Source: Burkholderiales bacterium
GTDB lineage: Bacteria; Pseudomonadota; Gammaproteobacteria; Burkholderiales; Usitatibacteraceae
DNA length: 9,306 nucleotides
Assembly: GCA_017880705.1 (NCBI GenBank)
Contig: JADGRS010000095.1
Location: 1-9,306 of the forward strand
Reading direction: 5' to 3'
Shown: positions 6,084 to 9,306 of the stretch, piece by piece
How the letters are laid out: each line of letters starts with the position of its first letter
How positions within the stretch are numbered: position 1 is the first letter of the stretch
Translations under genes and position numbers: made by a program
The notes under the pieces: model-generated
Databases searched by the model: none
What the model saw: the letters and a program-made list of their open reading frames with translations, nothing else
Told to the model about the DNA's origin: nothing

Positions 6084-7943
6084 TTGAGCGCTCTCGTCGA
6101 AGTCCAGGGGCTGAGCGTCGTCGTGCGCAACGCGGATGGCGGCGAGACCGCCATCGTGAAGGACGTGAGCTTCTCGATCCCCAAGGGACGAGTCCTCGCG
6201 CTCATCGGCGAGTCGGGCTCCGGCAAGACCACCATCGCGCTCTCGCTGCTGGGCTACGCGCGCCGCGGCTGCCGCATCGCCGGCGGCTCGATCCGCATCG
6301 GCGAGACGCAGGTGCTCGATCTCGATGACGAGGGGCTCTACGCCCTGCGCGGTGCGAAGGTCTCCTACATCGCGCAGAGCGCGGCCGCGGCGTTCAACCC
6401 GATGAAGACGATCATGGACCAGGTCGTCGAGGGCGCGGTGATCCACGGCACCGCGACACGCGCCGCGGCGGAAGCCAAGGCGGTCGAGCTCTTCGCCGCG
6501 CTGGCGCTTCCCGATCCGAAAGGCATCGGCGCGCGCTATCCGCACCAGGTTTCCGGCGGGCAGCTGCAGCGCCTCATGGCGGCGATGGCGCTCATCACCG
6601 ATCCGGAGCTGGTGGTGCTGGACGAGCCCACCACGGCGCTCGACGTGACCACGCAGATCGAGGTGCTGCGCGCCTTCAAGAAGGTCGTGCGCGAGCGCGG
6701 GGCCACGGCCGTGTACGTCTCCCATGACCTCGCGGTGGTGGCGCAGATGGCCGACCAGATCCTGGTGCTCTCCGACGGCGAGATGCGCGAGATCGGCGCC
6801 ACCGATGACATCCTGGTGCGCCCGCGGCACGCGTATACGCAGAGCCTTCTGGCCGCGGCCGCGCCGCAGCCGCGCGGCGAGGGCGCGGCGAAGGACGCCG
6901 CTGCGCTGCTGGAAATCCGCGGCCTCGTCGCCGGATACGGGCGCGTCGGCGCCGACGGGATGCCGGCCACGCGCGTGCTCGACGACATCGACCTCACCAT
7001 CGCACGCGGGCGCACGCTCGGCGTGATCGGCGAATCGGGATCGGGAAAGACCACGCTCGCGCGCGTGGTGGCGGGCCTGGTGCCGGCCGCGCGCGGCAGC
7101 GTCCTCTTCGAAGGCCAGCCCCTGCCGACCAACCTCACGGAGCGCACGCGCGAGCAGTTCCGTCGCATCCAGATCGTGTTCCAGAACGCCGACACGGTGC
7201 TGAATCCCGCGCACTCGATCGCGCGCATCCTCGCGAGGCCCCTCGCGTTCTACCATGGCGTGCGCGGCGAGGAGGCGGCCAAGCGCATCGCCCGCCTCCT
7301 CGATCTCGTGAAGCTGCCCGCCACGCTCGCCACGCGCAAGCCCGCCGAGCTCTCCGGCGGCCAGAAGCAGCGCGTGAACCTCGCGCGCGCGCTCGCCGCC
7401 GAGCCGGACCTGATCCTCTGCGACGAGGTGACCTCGGCGCTCGACACGGTCGTGGGCGCCGCGGTCCTCGATCTCCTCGCCGAGCTGCGCCGCGAGCTCG
7501 GCGTATCGCTCATGTTCATCAGCCACGACATCTCGACGGTGCGCGCCGTTTGCGACGACGTCGCGGTGCTGTACTCGGGATGCAAGGTGGACTCCGGCAG
7601 GCGCAAGGACATCGCGGCGCCGCCGTTCCATCCTTACGCAGACCTGCTCATCTCGTCGGTGCCGGAGCTGCGCAGCGGATGGCTCGATGGCTTGCCGGCG
7701 CGCCTCGCCGTCGAGGCGCCGGCGCCCGGCGCCGGCAAACCGCCGCCGGGACTGTGCACTTTCCTCGACCGCTGCCCCGTACGCATCGCAGGGCTGTGCG
7801 ACCAGGTTGCGCCACCGCGCCGGATTCTGGAGGGCGGGAAAGAAATCCTCTGCCACCACACGGGCGCGGAGCTCGAGGCCGTGCAGGTTACGAAGGCCTC
7901 AGGCCCGGGTTCGCGGCGTCGCGATGAGACCGAGAGGATATGA
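6084..7943 (+). CDS. ABC transporter ATP-binding protein, fused DppD-DppF type
   Basis: This 619-residue cytoplasmic ATPase carries both nucleotide-binding domains of the importer in one chain. Domain 1 has Walker A GESGSGKTT (42-50), Q98, signature VSGGQLQR (156-163), Walker B LVVLDE (176-181) and switch H214. Domain 2 has Walker A GESGSGKTT (316-324), Q367, signature LSGGQKQR (423-430), Walker B LILCDE (443-448) and H481, so both sites look intact. An Ala/Pro/Gly-rich linker (about 543-556) leads to the oligopeptide-transporter C-terminal region with four cysteines, C558, C564, C572 and C590, followed by HH. The start is TTG at 6084. No in-frame ATG exists before residue 107, and the residues from TTG give a proper first domain (SALVEVQGLSV). 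It follows the permease stop by 13 bases without a clear ribosome site. The last 45 bases overlap the convergent regulator gene, and no terminator is visible. Confidence 0.93.
   Translation: MSALVEVQGLSVVVRNADGGETAIVKDVSFSIPKGRVLALIGESGSGKTTIALSLLGYARRGCRIAGGSIRIGETQVLDLDDEGLYALRGAKVSYIAQSAAAAFNPMKTIMDQVVEGAVIHGTATRAAAEAKAVELFAALALPDPKGIGARYPHQVSGGQLQRLMAAMALITDPELVVLDEPTTALDVTTQIEVLRAFKKVVRERGATAVYVSHDLAVVAQMADQILVLSDGEMREIGATDDILVRPRHAYTQSLLAAAAPQPRGEGAAKDAAALLEIRGLVAGYGRVGADGMPATRVLDDIDLTIARGRTLGVIGESGSGKTTLARVVAGLVPAARGSVLFEGQPLPTNLTERTREQFRRIQIVFQNADTVLNPAHSIARILARPLAFYHGVRGEEAAKRIARLLDLVKLPATLATRKPAELSGGQKQRVNLARALAAEPDLILCDEVTSALDTVVGAAVLDLLAELRRELGVSLMFISHDISTVRAVCDDVAVLYSGCKVDSGRRKDIAAPPFHPYADLLISSVPELRSGWLDGLPARLAVEAPAPGAGKPPPGLCTFLDRCPVRIAGLCDQVAPPRRILEGGKEILCHHTGAELEAVQVTKASGPGSRRRDETERI
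7692..7738. repeat. Nested inverted repeats within the ATPase linker
   Basis: TTGCCGGCGC (7692-7701) is perfectly complementary to GCGCCGGCAA (7729-7738). Inside lies a second perfect hairpin, GCGCCTCG (7700-7707) and CGAGGCGC (7712-7719) with loop CCGT. The two structures share bases 7700-7701, so their full stems cannot both form at once. GGCGCC occurs three times (7715, 7721, 7728). The segment codes for the low-complexity linker between the second ATPase domain and the cysteine region, so biased codon use may explain it. No T-run follows, so it is not a standard terminator. Confidence 0.5.
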
Positions 7944-8405
7944 GCGCTTGCCGTGCGACTCGCGCAATACGATGCGGCTCTGGAACTGCTCGATCCCGAC
8001 ATCCTCCCCCAGCAGGCGTTCCATCAGCTCCTGGAAACGGGCAATGCTCGACGTGACGATTTTCAGCAGGTAGTCGTAACCGCCGCTGACGTTGTACCAC
8101 TCCACGATCTCGCAGTGCCGACCGGCAGCCTCTTCGAACTTGCGAAAGTCGTTGCGCCGGTGGCTGCTGATGGTCACCTCGGAAAACACGACCACGTAGG
8201 GGCCCAGCTTCTCCAGCGCGATGTCGGCGCCGTAGCCGACGATCACGCCCATTTCCCGCATGCGTTTCGTCCGTACCAGGCACGGGCTCGGGCTCAGGCC
8301 CACCGCGTCGGCCAACTCGACATTCGAGCAGCGCCCTTCGCGCTGAAGATGCGTAAGGATCTTGATGTCGAACTGATCGAGGGAGAGAGAGGCGGCCGAG
8401 CCCAT
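7899..8405 (-). CDS. Lrp/AsnC family transcriptional regulator
   Basis: This 168-residue DNA-binding regulator matches the feast/famine family length (about 150-170). The N-terminal winged helix-turn-helix covers about residues 9-58: LDQFDIKILTHLQ, then CSNVELADAVGLSPSPCLVR (26-45), with the recognition helix near 38-50, and EMGVIVGY closing it. The C-terminal RAM (ligand-binding and oligomerisation) domain covers about 68-150, including YVVVFSEVTI and the signature SGGYDYLLKIV (107-117). Such proteins usually bind amino acids and control adjacent transport or catabolic genes. It lies 8 bases downstream of the aminotransferase gene on the same strand, so the two are probably co-transcribed. 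No Shine-Dalgarno precedes the ATG, and the next in-frame Met is residue 48, so this start is the only sensible one. Its last 45 bases overlap the convergent ATPase gene. Control of the importer operon and aminotransferase is inferred from position; no operator is identified. Confidence 0.93.
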   Translation of the reverse strand: MGSAASLSLDQFDIKILTHLQREGRCSNVELADAVGLSPSPCLVRTKRMREMGVIVGYGADIALEKLGPYVVVFSEVTISSHRRNDFRKFEEAAGRHCEIVEWYNVSGGYDYLLKIVTSSIARFQELMERLLGEDVGIEQFQSRIVLRESHGKRSYPLGLIATPRTRA

Positions 8406-8413
8406 GGCGGATA

Positions 8414-9306
8414 TTATCGCCCGACCTCGATCGCAGCCACCCCGCCGCTCGCCGTCCGCGCTTCGCCGAGCGCTTCGTCGAGAGCTTCGATGACGAGGCC
8501 CGCCTGATCCTTCGACAGCACCAGCGGCGGACGGCTCTTGACCACATTGTGTCCCATCGCACAGGCGCTGAGCAGCACGCCCTTGTCTCGCATCCGGTTG
8601 ACAACGTGGCTCGTGAGCCCGCGATCCGGCTCTCGCGAGGAGCGAACGCGGACAAGTTCGACCCCGACGAAAAGGCCGGCACCGCGCACGTCACCGATGG
8701 CCTCGTGCCGGTTGGCGAGACCGGCGATGCCCTCGCGCAGGAGCTTCCCGACCTCGGCAGCGTTGTGCACCAGCCGCTCTCGCTCGATGGCGTCCAACAC
8801 TGCCAGTGCCGCCGCGCACGACACGGCGTTCCCACCAAACGTGTTGAAGTAGCGCGAGTGCTTCCCGAACTCCGCCAGGGCGTCGGCGGTCGCCATCAGT
8901 CCCGCGATCGGTTGGCCATTGCCCATCGGCTTTCCCATGGTGACGATGTCGGGCATGACCCCATGGCGCTGGAAACCCCAGAAGTGCCCGCCGGTGCGGC
9001 CAAAGCCGGGCTGGACCTCGTCGGCAATGAACAGGCCCCCTGCCCGCTTGATCGCGTCGGCAGCGCCCTTCAGAAAGCCTGCCGGTTCAGGGAGGATGCC
9101 GTCGCTGGTGAACACTGAGTCGACGATCAGCGCGGCCGGCTTGATGCCATGACGCCGGAGATCGGCGATCGCCGCCTCGACGTCGCGGGTGAAGCGCTCG
9201 CCGAGATCGGCACCCTCGGCGTGATAGAGACGCGGCGCCGGAACCGTCCGGACATGCGCGCCCAGGTCGACCGTCACGCCGAGCGAGGGCGAGAACTCCG
9301 ATACCG
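8414..9306 (-). CDS. Class III PLP-dependent aminotransferase, N-terminus beyond right edge
   Basis: About 297 codons are visible and the frame is open to the right edge. Full-length relatives have about 420-460 residues, so roughly 130-150 N-terminal residues are missing. This is a fold-type I, class III enzyme. FIADEVQPGFGRTG carries the PLP-ring-binding Asp at 9020-9022. TMGKPMGNGQPIAG carries the Schiff-base lysine at 8930-8932. YFNTFGGNAVSCAAA has the Thr that contacts the PLP phosphate in the partner subunit. The end, NVVKSRPPLVLSKDQAGLVI, resembles the AGXT2/AGXT2-like branch (alanine-glyoxylate aminotransferases and ethanolamine-phosphate or phosphohydroxylysine phospho-lyases), so a lyase reaction is possible. 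An internal GTG at 9277 is not the start, because family-like sequence (SEFSPSLG) continues upstream. The stop TAA lies 8 bases before the Lrp/AsnC start. The substrate is unknown; the setting suggests amino-group transfer in the same pathway as the FAD enzyme and importer. Confidence 0.92.
   Translation of the reverse strand, partial: VSEFSPSLGVTVDLGAHVRTVPAPRLYHAEGADLGERFTRDVEAAIADLRRHGIKPAALIVDSVFTSDGILPEPAGFLKGAADAIKRAGGLFIADEVQPGFGRTGGHFWGFQRHGVMPDIVTMGKPMGNGQPIAGLMATADALAEFGKHSRYFNTFGGNAVSCAAALAVLDAIERERLVHNAAEVGKLLREGIAGLANRHEAIGDVRGAGLFVGVELVRVRSSREPDRGLTSHVVNRMRDKGVLLSACAMGHNVVKSRPPLVLSKDQAGLVIEALDEALGEARTASGGVAAIEVGR

Noticed and set aside
6024..7859. A 611-codon open frame on the minus strand opposite the ATPase gene
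   Set aside because: The opposite strand encodes a perfect two-domain ABC ATPase. The minus frame is a low-complexity Arg/His/Ala-rich product with no family features.
7888..8838. A 316-codon minus-strand frame spanning the regulator and aminotransferase genes
   Set aside because: It is in a different frame from both real genes, is Arg/Ser-rich and matches no family; the two genes read correctly in their own frames.

Overview
The window looks like chromosomal DNA from a high-GC proteobacterium. I infer a betaproteobacterium, probably Burkholderiales-like, from the strong G/C preference at third codon positions, the tight gene packing and the protein flavour (Tat-exported peptide-type binding protein, Lrp/AsnC regulator, two-domain-type GNAT). 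This placement is by eye only. I see no rRNA, tRNA, CRISPR array, insertion sequence, phage gene or integration scar, and base composition looks even throughout.

Layout: (1) A GNAT acetyltransferase on the minus strand starts at about 486 and runs off the left edge. (2) A 191-base divergent gap (487-677) follows. (3) A tightly packed plus-strand operon spans about 678-7943. It encodes a HAD hydrolase of the type II haloacid dehalogenase-like family, a PuuB/DadA-type FAD-dependent amine or amino-acid oxidoreductase, and a complete peptide/nickel (Dpp/Opp) class ABC importer: a Tat-exported binding protein, two permeases and one polypeptide with two fused ATPase domains. Junctions are +10, +13, -8, -4 and +13 bases, so co-transcription and translational coupling are very likely. 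(4) Two genes converge from the right on the minus strand: a class III PLP-dependent aminotransferase, cut by the right edge at its N-terminal side, and 8 bases downstream of it an Lrp/AsnC regulator. The 3' end of the regulator gene overlaps the 3' end of the ATPase gene by 45 bases.

How they may work together (inference): the importer brings in a small nitrogen compound such as a modified amino acid, amine or short peptide-like molecule. The FAD enzyme would oxidise its C-N bond, the aminotransferase would move an amino group, the HAD enzyme would hydrolyse an intermediate, and the Lrp-type protein would sense substrate or product. No substrate can be read from the sequence. The families are all known. 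What deserves attention is the recurring-looking combination, and a HAD enzyme that keeps the catalytic Asp but by eye lacks several residues needed by true haloacid dehalogenases. I found no evidence of a wholly new type of system.
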